Assembly: GCF_041595635.1 (NCBI RefSeq)
Contig: NZ_JBFHJW010000005.1
Location: 52,738 to 116,737 of the forward strand
Direction of reading: 5' to 3'
Length of the DNA: 64,000 bases
DNA from: Labilibaculum sp041595635
GTDB lineage: Bacteria; Bacteroidota; Bacteroidia; Bacteroidales; Marinifilaceae
The notes beneath the pieces are model-generated. The model searched no databases. It was not told where the DNA came from and saw only the letters and a program-made list of their open reading frames with translations. The position numbers and the translations under genes were made by a program. This document shows, in pieces, positions 27,511 to 36,723 of the stretch. How positions within the stretch are numbered: position 1 is the stretch's first letter; each line of letters starts with the position of its first letter.

Positions 27511-30500
27511 TTATTCATTTTTTAGTGATTCCGCAATTTTCAATTTCTTAATCATTCGTGCAGGAATCCAAATCCAAATTAATCCACTTATTGTTATTCC
27601 TAATAGCAAACTTAGTATATAGCCTAAAGGCATTCCGAATGATGGAGAAAGTAGGGATGGCAAAACACCAATGAATGCAGCACTCACACCACAAGCTAAT
27701 CCGGCTATGAGCAGAAACACATTTTCGAAAAACAAGAGTTTGAACAAACTGTTTTGCTGATAACCAATTGCGCTGAGTAATGCCAACTCCTTTTTACGTT
27801 CTAAAATATTTCTCATTAATACAATTCCCAATCCAATTGTACCAATTATAACACCTAATCCGCCTAAAAACATAAACATACTTAAATAGGTATTTTCAAC
27901 CGAATAGAATGCAGCCAATCGATCGGAAGTTTTCATTCCAGTTACTCCTAAATCTTGCAGATTAACCTCCAAGTCTTGCATCAATTGGCTATCACTAACT
28001 ATTGGATTATCAACCAATAATATCTTAGATCCACTAACAGATGGCCAATACTTTTGAAAGTAAGAATCAGCAATTAGGATGTTCCCTTGAAAAATGGAAT
28101 TATTCAAGCCTCCCACGAGTAAAAGCTTCACATTATTTCCAAATTCATCTTGATAAATTAAAGTATCGCCCACTGCTTTTTTCAAGCCCCAAACAATTAC
28201 GGTTTGATCGGCATAAGCAGGAATAATTTTTTCCCCATAATCCCGATTAAGAGCCAACCAAGGATGATCCTGATCAACATCATCGTGAAGTTTAGCAAAA
28301 GTGAATGCTCCTCTAGCATCAAATTGATTTGGATTAAAACCTAAAACTCTTGGTTTTTGCACCTGATTCAGGTTTAAGCAGCTTGCGTCATCGCCTTCCA
28401 AGGCTCTAAATTGAGTAAATTGAACTTCTTTATCCAAATCTCCTTCCCAAAAGCCAATCTTCTCTTGTCCTTCGGTGGTATTTAAATCAAACAACACAGG
28501 CATTGTTGTTTCTAAGAAGTACTCATAAGCACCAGTGCCTGAATTTGCAACGTTATCTTTATTGTAAAAGGTTTTTCGATTGGCACCTGTAATTAAAACC
28601 GAAAAGGTTCCCAGAGCCAATAACGCGACCGTTGCCAAGCTGCGTTTTCGATTCCTTGCACTGTTCTTAACTGCCAATTGATACAAACTTGGTGTTGTGT
28701 GGCTTTTTTTAACACTTAAGCGCTGCAAATACCAATGAAATAAGGCACAAGATCCAATCATGAACAAACCTCCTGCAGAAAGTAATAGCTCAGCATTTAG
28801 ATCAGGAGATGTTAATGCGTAAGCAATAATCACAAATGTTCCGATAACAGATAAGCCTGCTAGTAAGATCGACAGATTGCTGTTTTTTAATGAAACATCC
28901 TCATCCATCATATTATTAATAAGCACATGAGCAGATTTCTTCAAGTTTTTTCTAGTTACCCACCAAATACAAAGCAGTGCTATTATCAAACCAACTAAAA
29001 ATCCACTAAGCAGCGTACTTCCCTTTACGTGAACATTCAACATATTGGTACGCACCACATCTGTCCAAACAGAATTCAATGCATTCAAAAGCAATTTATT
29101 ATAGAGAATTCCACCCAACACACCAATTATACCTCCTAAAATGATGGTAATTAAGGATTCATAAACTCTTAATCGCAGAATTTTCGATTTACTAAAGCCT
29201 AAACCTAAAAGAATACCAGTTTCTTGTGTTCTACTATCCAAGTTTAAAGAGTAAATCAATATGGTTAGCAAAATACCTGCAAATATGATGAAGAAACTCA
29301 AACTCAAGAACAACTCACCAAAATCTACCATATTATCAGCTGCATTTTTGCCATCAAGCCTAACCGAGTTAAAAGTCAGATTAAGCATCTCAGGACTCAT
29401 TGCAGCGAGTAATTTTGTTTTCAGTTGCTCTTGATCTATTTCTTGTTTATTAAATCGAACAGCTGTGTATTTTCCATATTTATTACTCCACAATTCAATT
29501 GCTTTCTCTTGCGAAATAAATGCTTTTGGAGTTCCCTTGTATTCTTTCCAGTAATCCTCATCCTTCGGTCTGATTTTGGAGAAATCTACCGGTATGCCTG
29601 CCTCCCATTCGTTACAGCTTCCAGCATCCGATAAGCCAGGAAAAGATGGCATCATAGCTTGATCGATTAAAGTATTACTTGAAGCCAATATTTCTTTTAC
29701 AAGGAACGTTTGTTTTCGTTCTTCTAGCTTACGCATTGAACCTATCGCAAAGTAATCAAGTGAGATTTCATCGCCAATTTGCGCGTGTAAATCATCAGCC
29801 AACCATTGGTTAATGATTATTTCATTTGTTGATAATTTCGCCAGTGGAGAATCTCCATTAATGGCCGAAACAAATGAATATGGTGTTGATTTATCCTTGC
29901 AAGTGAAATTATTTACAAAATAGGTTAAAAGAAAGCTTTTCTTCTCGGTCATTTCATTGATTACATTAGATATTGGTAAATCAATAAGTACACGATCGGA
30001 GATAATTTCAATTTGATCATTTTTTTCCAACTCACGAATTTGCAATCCAGCATCAGAAAGATTCCAATTAACTTTCATACTAGCACTTAAGTCAGACTGA
30101 AAACTATTTTCATTCTCTCGATTGGCTACTAAAAGTAAATTAGCTCTTCCCGCCAATTCCATTTCATCTGCTAAATATTCTCTGGAAAGAAATACATTAT
30201 ACGGAGCTACCTGATTGTTTTTCAAACTAAATCGTCCCAAGTCTTTATCTGTGGCAATTGCCTTTATATTTACTCGTAAAGCCAGGGTCTGATCTTCGTC
30301 AGATACAAAAGGAGCATTGGCAGGTATTAAACTTTCCTTTTCAACTCGAAGCAGGAATTCATCGCCAAGGCTAAGTTTCATTTTCTCAGCTAAATTCTGA
30401 CTAATGGCCGCTTCTCCGTCCATCAATTCCAAATTCTCCCCATCCGAGAAATTCCAAAAATTCTTATCTAAGCCTAAAACCTGAACATTATTCATTCGAC

Positions 30501-30801
30501 TTTGCGTTTCAGGCTGAACTGCTATTCCATGTGTTTGAAATACTGCAGCTATTGGTATTTTCAAATCCTCTTGAATATCCCTAGCCAAATCGGCACGCAC
30601 ATATCGATCGCCTGTTGGCATTGCATATTCCACCGCTCCCAAACGCAAATCAACCAATTCGTGTAAGCTATATTTTACCGAATCACCAATAATCAAAGCT
30701 CCCGTAAGCACCGCAGTACTAACAATTGTTCCTAGTAAAACTGCAAAATGCTGCTTTCTAAAGAACCAAAGACTTTTGAAGATGTATGTAAATAAATTCA
30801 T
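27511..30801 (-). CDS. FtsX-like ABC transporter permease (large form)
   Basis: A 1,096-residue membrane protein. There is one N-terminal helix, a large periplasmic domain (about residues 50-490), three helices near 500-620, a second pair of membrane segments around 650-700, another periplasmic domain and a final three-helix FtsX domain at the C-terminus. It belongs with MacB/LolC-type permeases that move lipoproteins or act on periplasmic partners without transporting through a channel. The ATPase gene lies 10 bp upstream. Its place directly after the redox genes suggests a role in delivering or maturing their exported lipoproteins; that is inference. Confidence 0.85.
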   Translation of the reverse strand: MNLFTYIFKSLWFFRKQHFAVLLGTIVSTAVLTGALIIGDSVKYSLHELVDLRLGAVEYAMPTGDRYVRADLARDIQEDLKIPIAAVFQTHGIAVQPETQSRMNNVQVLGLDKNFWNFSDGENLELMDGEAAISQNLAEKMKLSLGDEFLLRVEKESLIPANAPFVSDEDQTLALRVNIKAIATDKDLGRFSLKNNQVAPYNVFLSREYLADEMELAGRANLLLVANRENENSFQSDLSASMKVNWNLSDAGLQIRELEKNDQIEIISDRVLIDLPISNVINEMTEKKSFLLTYFVNNFTCKDKSTPYSFVSAINGDSPLAKLSTNEIIINQWLADDLHAQIGDEISLDYFAIGSMRKLEERKQTFLVKEILASSNTLIDQAMMPSFPGLSDAGSCNEWEAGIPVDFSKIRPKDEDYWKEYKGTPKAFISQEKAIELWSNKYGKYTAVRFNKQEIDQEQLKTKLLAAMSPEMLNLTFNSVRLDGKNAADNMVDFGELFLSLSFFIIFAGILLTILIYSLNLDSRTQETGILLGLGFSKSKILRLRVYESLITIILGGIIGVLGGILYNKLLLNALNSVWTDVVRTNMLNVHVKGSTLLSGFLVGLIIALLCIWWVTRKNLKKSAHVLINNMMDEDVSLKNSNLSILLAGLSVIGTFVIIAYALTSPDLNAELLLSAGGLFMIGSCALFHWYLQRLSVKKSHTTPSLYQLAVKNSARNRKRSLATVALLALGTFSVLITGANRKTFYNKDNVANSGTGAYEYFLETTMPVLFDLNTTEGQEKIGFWEGDLDKEVQFTQFRALEGDDASCLNLNQVQKPRVLGFNPNQFDARGAFTFAKLHDDVDQDHPWLALNRDYGEKIIPAYADQTVIVWGLKKAVGDTLIYQDEFGNNVKLLLVGGLNNSIFQGNILIADSYFQKYWPSVSGSKILLVDNPIVSDSQLMQDLEVNLQDLGVTGMKTSDRLAAFYSVENTYLSMFMFLGGLGVIIGTIGLGIVLMRNILERKKELALLSAIGYQQNSLFKLLFFENVFLLIAGLACGVSAAFIGVLPSLLSPSFGMPLGYILSLLLGITISGLIWIWIPARMIKKLKIAESLKNE

Positions 30802-30811
30802 ATTGTTTTAA

Positions 30812-31504
30812 TTAAGCATTGTTAATTAAAACTAGCTTACCATCTTCCAATTGATAGATCTTCTTCATTTTCTTGGCTAGATCCATTGAATGTGTCACTA
30901 CCACTAAAGAAACTGCTTGTTTTTTGTTAATATTCACTAATAAATCGCCTAATTGCTCTGCTGATTTCTTATCCAAAGAACCCGTAGGCTCATCGGCAAG
31001 AATCAAATTTGGTTGATGAATTAAAGCACGTACAACGGCTGCACGCTGGCACTCACCACCAGACATTTGTCCGGGGCGTTGATGTATTTGATTTGAAAGT
31101 CCCACATAACTAAGCAATTCCAAGGCTCTTTTTTCAGCTTCTTTCTTCAATCGCCTATCCTTTACAGGAATAAAAGGAAGCAAGACATTTTCAATTAGGC
31201 TTAACTGAGGCAATAAATGATGCGATTGAAATACAAAACCCAAATTCTGATTGCGGAAAATCGCCAATTCCTTTCCATTCAGTTCCGATAAATTTTGACC
31301 ATTGAAAGTTATAGAACCCGAATTACATGTATCCAAAGAACTAAGCACATTCAACAAGGTGCTTTTGCCCGAACCTGATGGTCCAACAACAGCTATACTC
31401 TCCCCATTTTCAATGCTTAAGCTAAGATCATCTAAAATGATTCTCTTCTCACTTCCTTCTGAATTTTTATAGTATTTCGTAATCTTCTTTAGTTCTACAA
31501 TCAT
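30812..31504 (-). CDS. ABC transporter ATPase (LolD/MacB type)
   Basis: A 230-residue ATPase with Walker A GPSGSGKST, Q-loop VFQSHHLLP, signature MSGGECQR, Walker B LILADEPTGSLD and H-loop VVTHSMD. The length and motifs are typical of the LolD/MacB/FtsE group. It pairs with the FtsX-like permease that follows by 10 bp, and lies 118 bp after the propeller gene. Confidence 0.93.
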   Translation of the reverse strand: MIVELKKITKYYKNSEGSEKRIILDDLSLSIENGESIAVVGPSGSGKSTLLNVLSSLDTCNSGSITFNGQNLSELNGKELAIFRNQNLGFVFQSHHLLPQLSLIENVLLPFIPVKDRRLKKEAEKRALELLSYVGLSNQIHQRPGQMSGGECQRAAVVRALIHQPNLILADEPTGSLDKKSAEQLGDLLVNINKKQAVSLVVVTHSMDLAKKMKKIYQLEDGKLVLINNA

Positions 31505-31622
31505 CTTGTATTCTATAATTTTTCTAAATTAAATTATCACTAATTACGCTTATCTCAGCACTATTTATCGAACTACATTCTATTAAAGGTTAAAATGCTA
31601 TGCATTTAGTTTTTTACATTTA

Positions 31623-32546
31623 TTACTTAGATCCAATTGCATAAACACTACCATCCATGGCTGTAACTATAATCATTTCTTCCACAACTGCAGGGGTTCC
31701 AACAATAGCTCTTCCAATTTCGTAAGACCAAATTTGTTTGCCCGTTTTTCGATCCAGCACGTAAATTCTACCATCTCCTGAGCCAATCACCACTGAATTG
31801 CCAGCAATAACAGGCGATGCTTCTATTTTATTTCTTGTTTTAAATTGCCATTGAATTTTCCCACTAGCTTTATCAAAGCAGTATACCTGTCTGTTTTCAG
31901 CTCCAATTATCACCTGATTCTCTGATATGGCAGGAGAAGCTAAATATGAAATTGCACCTTCTTTTTTCCATTTAATTGCACTCTTCTGGTAATCAACACA
32001 AAAGAATTCTCCATCGTGATTTCCAAAATATGCCTGATTTCCATCTAAGGCAACGGATGAGGCTATATAAGTTTGAATATCGAATTTACTCTTCGCTTTT
32101 CCTGTTTTCACATCCACTTGATGAAGAAAACCATCGCAACCACCAAAAACGGCTATTTCGCCATTGCATGCGGCTGCACCATTAACGTAATTATCCGATG
32201 CATATTTCCATAATACTTTGCCTGATTTTGCATCAATACAATGCAGATTAAAGTCATAACTGCCGAATAGTATGCACTTTTTCTTTGCTGAGGAATCGTA
32301 AAACCAGCTTGCAGAACCAGAAATCTGACCATCTGTGGCATACTTCCATTTTTGTTCACCCGTTGTTGCATTTAAGCAGTAAAACATTCCCTCTAAGGAT
32401 CCGAAATAAACGTTACCATCTAAATACAATGGCGCTGCTTCTACCGATGTTATTGCATCAAATTTCCATTTTAGCTCACCAGTTTTTGATATTGCGTACA
32501 AATTTCCATCATTCGATCCAACAAATATATTTCCATTGCTTACAAT
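31623..32546 (-). pseudogene. PQQ-like beta-propeller protein, 3' part (C-terminal 307 residues), separated from its start by an inversion
   Basis: From 32546 the reading frame gives IVSNGNIFVGSND, then LYAISKTGELKWKF and a series of about seven repeats of the type GxxYVLDRKTGKQIWSY. This is a typical PQQ-like (YVTN/BamB-like) beta-propeller. There is no signal peptide and a TAA lies in frame immediately upstream. The missing start (64 codons with a signal peptide) is on the plus strand at 34362-34553; joined at the AATT breakpoint the two parts make SSPI-VSNGNIF and a 370-residue protein. The shorter frame from 32501 opens on a leucine codon and is not a real start. Confidence 0.85.
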
Positions 32547-32547
32547 T

Positions 32548-32718
32548 CGTTACGAAATCAATGAAAATTGTACTGGATGTACCAAATGTGCACAGCGCTG
32601 CCCAGTAGATGCCATTGAAGCAAAACCATACGAATTGCACAAAGTGGATCATGATTTGTGTATTAAATGCGATATCTGTAAACAGATTTGCCCAGTAGAT
32701 GCTATTGAAATAAAATAA
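32548..32718 (+). pseudogene. Displaced C-terminal 2x[4Fe-4S] ferredoxin domain of NuoEF
   Basis: Fifty-six codons beginning RYEINENCTGC. There are two complete motifs, CTGCTKCAQRCP and CIKCDICKQICP, followed by DAIEIK and a stop. Such a domain closes HydB-type NuoF proteins directly after a CPSGKC-xx-LI stretch, and exactly this stretch ends the minus-strand NuoEF gene at its breakpoint. An ATG at 32536 would allow a 60-residue reading frame, but it lies in propeller antisense DNA and is probably not used. Confidence 0.85.
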
Positions 32719-32775
32719 ATTCATTAAAAATGAATAGCTACGTGGTTTTAACCCATGGATTTGAAATTTAATAAA

Positions 32776-34338
32776 ATGCTAAAACTAAGAATAGACAATA
32801 TAGCCATTACTGTTCCCGAAGGAACTACTGTTCTGAATGCAGCACGTACTGTAGGAATTGAAATTCCGAGCATGTGCTATCTGGAAGGATGCAGTAATCA
32901 TCCAACTTGCATGGTTTGTATGGTAAGAAACAATGCAAATCAGCAGATGCTTCCTTCTTGTGCGACTAAGGTGACTGAAGGGATGGATTTGGCGAGCAAT
33001 GATCCAGAAGTATTTGAGGCACGAAAAGAGGCTATTGAACTGTTGTTGAGCGATCATGTTGGTGATTGTGAAGCTCCTTGTCGCGTGGCTTGCCCAGCTT
33101 ATATGGACATTCCCAAAATGAATCGTTTTATTGCTAATGGCAAGTTCATTGAGGCATTGAAGATTGTAAAAGAGGAAATTGCTCTTCCTGGGATCTTGGG
33201 ATATATTTGTTCAGCTCCATGCGAAAAGGTGTGTAGACGAAAAGATGTTGATCAGGCTGTTTCGATTTGTTTGTTGAAACGATTTTCTGCGGATGAGGAA
33301 ATAAATTTTTATCTTCCCAAAAAGAAAGCATCAAGTGGAAAAAAAGTTGCTGTAATTGGATCGGGGCCTGCGGGATTATCGGTAGCTTATCATCTTTTTT
33401 TAGATGGTCATTCTTGCGATATTTTTGAGAAAGAAAATAGCCTTGGTGGAAGTTTGAATACTTGCGTAAATAATGGAGAATTACCTAACAATATATTAGA
33501 GCGGGAAATTGAAATATTAAAGCAATTTGGTCTAGTTTTTCATACCAATCAGAAGATCGGAAAAGAGGAGTTGGCAAAAATCAATTCCGATTTTGATGCT
33601 GTAATTCTGGCATCGGGAAATAGTCTTGATTCAGAGACTGATTTTGGAATTAAATCAGCGAATGGCAGTGTGTGGATTGATCAAGACACATTCGCCACAA
33701 ATAGCAAGGGAATATTTGCCACAGGCAGTATCATTCGTTTTCAAAAAATGGCAGTAAAAGCTGTTGCTATGGGCAAAGAATGTGCTTGGTCGGTGGATGA
33801 ATATCTGAAAAAAGGTGAAGGAAAAGCAACGAAAAGAACATTTAATTCTCGATTCGGAACCTTGCGAAAAGAGGAGTTGGAAGAGTACTTAAAAGAATCG
33901 GTTGAAGGAGATCGTATAGAGGCAAAATCAGTAAATGGATTTACGAAAAAAGAAGCCATTGAAGAAGCCAAAAGATGTCTTCATTGTGACTGTAGAAAAG
34001 TAGATAATTGCAAGCTTCGAACTTGTGCTGATGCTTATCAAGCCGACCGCAGAAAGTTTCTATTTGGAGAGCGAAACAATGTGGTGAAATACTTCAATCA
34101 CCAAAGTATTATTTATGAACCAGAGAAATGCATAAAATGTGGTTTGTGTATAGAAATTGCAGAAAAATATAAGGAGCAAACCGGTTTAACCAATATTGGA
34201 AGAGGTTTTACTGTTAAAGTTGCAGTGCCATTCAATCAGGAAATTGATAAGGCATTGAGGGTGGCAGCAAAAGATTGTGCCGAAGCTTGTCCAACTGGAG
34301 CTATATCTTTAAAAAAGTTGAAGTCCTTTTCAGCTTAA
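32776..34338 (+). CDS. NuoG-type 2Fe-2S plus GltD-like FAD protein lacking the NAD(P)H domain
   Basis: About 520 residues from the ATG at 32776 (MLKLRIDNIAITVPEGTTVL); an ATG at 32755 gives seven more. C34-x10-C45-x2-C48-x13-C62 is a NuoG-type [2Fe-2S] pattern. The GltD-like Cys helices (DCEAPCRVACPA, ICSAPCEKVCRR) and an FAD Rossmann motif VAVIGSGPAGLSVAYHL follow. Only about 115 residues separate this from the closing IFATGS motif, so the NAD(P)H-binding domain of GltD is missing. The C-terminus carries further Cys clusters (CLHCDCRKVDNC; CIKCGLCIE and CAEACPTGA). It lies wholly inside the inverted segment and probably partners NuoEF in a flavin-based electron transfer complex. Confidence 0.82.
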   Translation: MLKLRIDNIAITVPEGTTVLNAARTVGIEIPSMCYLEGCSNHPTCMVCMVRNNANQQMLPSCATKVTEGMDLASNDPEVFEARKEAIELLLSDHVGDCEAPCRVACPAYMDIPKMNRFIANGKFIEALKIVKEEIALPGILGYICSAPCEKVCRRKDVDQAVSICLLKRFSADEEINFYLPKKKASSGKKVAVIGSGPAGLSVAYHLFLDGHSCDIFEKENSLGGSLNTCVNNGELPNNILEREIEILKQFGLVFHTNQKIGKEELAKINSDFDAVILASGNSLDSETDFGIKSANGSVWIDQDTFATNSKGIFATGSIIRFQKMAVKAVAMGKECAWSVDEYLKKGEGKATKRTFNSRFGTLRKEELEEYLKESVEGDRIEAKSVNGFTKKEAIEEAKRCLHCDCRKVDNCKLRTCADAYQADRRKFLFGERNNVVKYFNHQSIIYEPEKCIKCGLCIEIAEKYKEQTGLTNIGRGFTVKVAVPFNQEIDKALRVAAKDCAEACPTGAISLKKLKSFSA

Positions 34339-34361
34339 TGGAAGTACAAAAGAGCAGACAA

Positions 34362-34595
34362 ATGAAAAAACATTTTATACTATTTACTTTATCAATTGTA
34401 TTAGCCTTTTCAACAATGGCTCAAAACAAAAACAATTGGTTGTCGTTTCGTGGCAATTCCAGCCTAACTGGAACAACCGAAGCTAGTGTTCCAAAGGCGC
34501 CAAAACTACTATGGTCTTTTAAAACGGGTGATGCTATTAAATCTTCTCCAATTAGTTTCTCACATTTCCCCGATGGACATTCGCCTCTGATATGA
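34362..34595 (+). pseudogene. 5' fragment of the PQQ-like propeller gene (signal peptide and 64 codons)
   Basis: It starts MKKHFILFTLSIVLAFSTMA, a Sec signal peptide with cleavage near AQ at residue 21. WLSFRGNSSLTGTT, the FRG motif found at the front of the other propellers here, and LLWSFKTGDAIKSSPI follow. The real sequence ends at the breakpoint (34553); the remaining codons to the stop at 34595 are antisense to NuoEF. The rest of the gene is at 31623-32546 on the other strand. Confidence 0.85.
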
Positions 34596-36721
34596 GCTTC
34601 ATATTCGTGACGAAAATACTTTAAAGTGGATAAAACTGGGTTGGGAGCTGTTTTTCCCAAACCGCAAATACTTCCCTTTTGCGTGTTAATAGCTAATTGT
34701 TCTAAAAGATCTAGATCACTCAATTTACCTTTGCCAATCTTAATTTTTTCAAGAATTTCGAGCATTCTTTGCGTACCAATTCGGCAGAAAGTACATCTTC
34801 CACAAGATTCTTCTTGTGTAAAGGATAGGAAATAATGAGCGATATCGACCATACAATCCGATTCATCTAAAACGATCAATCCTCCTGAACCCATCATGGC
34901 TCCTACTTCCTTTAAAGAGTCGAAGTCAATGAACACATCAGACATGGAAGCAGGAATACATCCGCCAGAAGGCCCACCAATTTGAACGGCTTTAAATTTC
35001 TTTCCATCAGCAATTCCACCACCAATTTCTTCCACTATTTGCTTGATGCTAATCCCCATTGGCACCTCAATTAATCCACCTCTTTTGATTTTTCCGGCTA
35101 AGGCAAAGACCTTTGTCCCCTTGCTTCTTTCCGTTCCTATTGTATTAAAAGCCTCAGCTCCATTTCGAATGATATAAGGAACCAAAGAAAGAGTTTCAGT
35201 ATTGTTGATCAAAGTAGGCTTACCCCAAAGTCCCTTCTCAGCTGGATATGGTGGTCGCAATTGAGGAATTCCTCTTTTGCCTTCGATTGATGCAATCAGA
35301 GCAGTCTCTTCTCCACAAACAAAGGCTCCAGCTCCCTCAAACACCTTTAATTTAAAAGAGAAATCAGATCCCAAAATGTTCTTTCCGAGCAATCCATTTT
35401 CTTTACAAGTCTCCAATCCTTCCTTGATTCGTTTTACTGCCAAAGGATATTCGGCACGAATGTACAAACGTCCTTCACTGGCACCAACTGCATAGGCTGC
35501 AATCAGCATGCCTTCAATAATTCGGAAAGGGTAAGATTCCAATAACATTCGATCCATAAAGGCACCTGGATCTCCCTCGTCGCCATTGCAAATAATATAT
35601 TTTTGGTCGGATTTGGCATTTTTCACCATTTTCCACTTGATGGCAGAAGGAAAACCAGCTCCTCCACGGCCTTTCAAGCCACTCTCCTCTATCTGAGAAA
35701 TAATTTCATCAGGCGAAAGCTCTCTCAAACATTTTTCAAGTGCTTGAAATCCATTTTTATCTTTGTATTCATTAAAATCCGATGGCTTTATTTCGCCACG
35801 ATATTCAGTAGCTATGTTTATTTGTCCTTTTAGAAAATCTGCAATTGGCGTATTAGCCTCTTTTGCATTGTAACCATTCGAACTTTTGGGAATATCCGAA
35901 AAAGTAAGATTCTCGGCGTAATTGTAAAATCGATTTTTAAAACGATTCATCCAATTTTTAGAATGGAAATGTTTTTCTATGATCTCCCCAACCTCGTTTG
36001 AATTAATTTTCGTGTAGATGGTAGCTTTTTCTCCCGTCTTCTGTATTTCCATCATGGGAACCTGATTACAAACTCCCACGCATCCCACTTGTTTTACATC
36101 TACTTTGATCTTATTCTCAGCAAGCGTTTTTTCCAACTCTTTCTTTACATCAGAACTACCACTTGCAATACAACAAGATCCTAATCCAATCCGAATTTCT
36201 CCTTGCGAGATACCTTCATCAGTCACTTTCCTCACAATTTTGTCCTCACTTGGTACTAAGTTCTTAAAATCTTCTAGAATTTCAGCAACTTTCCCTGTTT
36301 CTACATGCCCATAGGTCACATCATCAATTTGAACAACTGGTGACAAGGTACAGCAACCTAAACAGGCTACTTCCTCGACTGTAAACTGTTTATTAGTATC
36401 CGTATTGCTACCTTCTTCGAGGTTCAGCTCACGACGAAAGCCCTCATAAACCTGTTTTGCTCCTTTTACATGGCATGCAGTTCCCACACAAACACGAATA
36501 ATATGTTTTCCTACCGGTTCATGTCTAAACTGAGAATAAAATGTTGAAATCCCTGTTATTTGTGCTTCTGTTATGGTAGTTATTTCACAAACACGCTTCA
36601 AAGCACCTTCAGGCAAATAATTATATTCTCCTTGAATTGCCTGCAAAATTGGTATTACCTTATCTGGTTCATTCCCAATTTTACTAACAATATCATCTAC
36701 AAAATTGATTATCTTCTCCAT
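34421..36721 (-). pseudogene. Fused NuoE-NuoF flavoprotein (HydB/Bfu-like), C-terminus cut off by the inversion
   Basis: The start is the ATG at 36721, two bases after the preceding stop. Residues 1-155 are NuoE-like, with [2Fe-2S] ligands C78, C83, C120 and C124. About 160-250 is a second thioredoxin-like [2Fe-2S] domain (GSCCIASG ... VGCVGVCNQ). From about 290 comes NuoF, with FMN/NADH motifs GRGGAGFPSAIKWK, NGDEGDPGAFMDR and GEETALIASIEG, and an N3-type [4Fe-4S] motif SCGRCTFCRIGT. True sequence ends at I724 (34550); the last 42 residues are antisense of a propeller gene. Joined to the displaced ferredoxin domain the protein would be 780 residues. It should oxidise or reduce NAD(P)H in the cytoplasm. 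Confidence 0.88.
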
Positions 36722-36723
36722 AA

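Larger units (their letters stand above)
32544..34553. other. Inverted 2.0-kb segment with AATT at both breakpoints
   Basis: AATT occurs at 32544-32547 and 34550-34553. The 2,002 bp between them read on the plus strand while the flanking operon is on the minus strand. Reversing the segment joins CEKLI to RYEINENCTGC (NuoEF) and SSPI to VSNGNIFVG (propeller), each exactly in frame, and leaves normal operon spacing. Apart from the 4 bp I see no inverted repeats at the ends. Confidence 0.9.

Noticed and set aside
32501..32546. Start of a short propeller gene at 32501
   Set aside because: The codon is TTG in the middle of a conserved repeat (NLYAIS); the upstream codons continue the propeller to the breakpoint.
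32544..34553. A phase-variable invertible switch run by a recombinase
   Set aside because: The breakpoints share only AATT; no inverted repeats of recombinase length and no invertase gene are in the window. It is kept as an inversion of unknown cause.
34275..34595. A 106-codon plus-strand frame as a gene
   Set aside because: It begins inside the GltD-like gene and runs over the inversion breakpoint. Only the part from the ATG at 34362 to 34553 is real propeller sequence.
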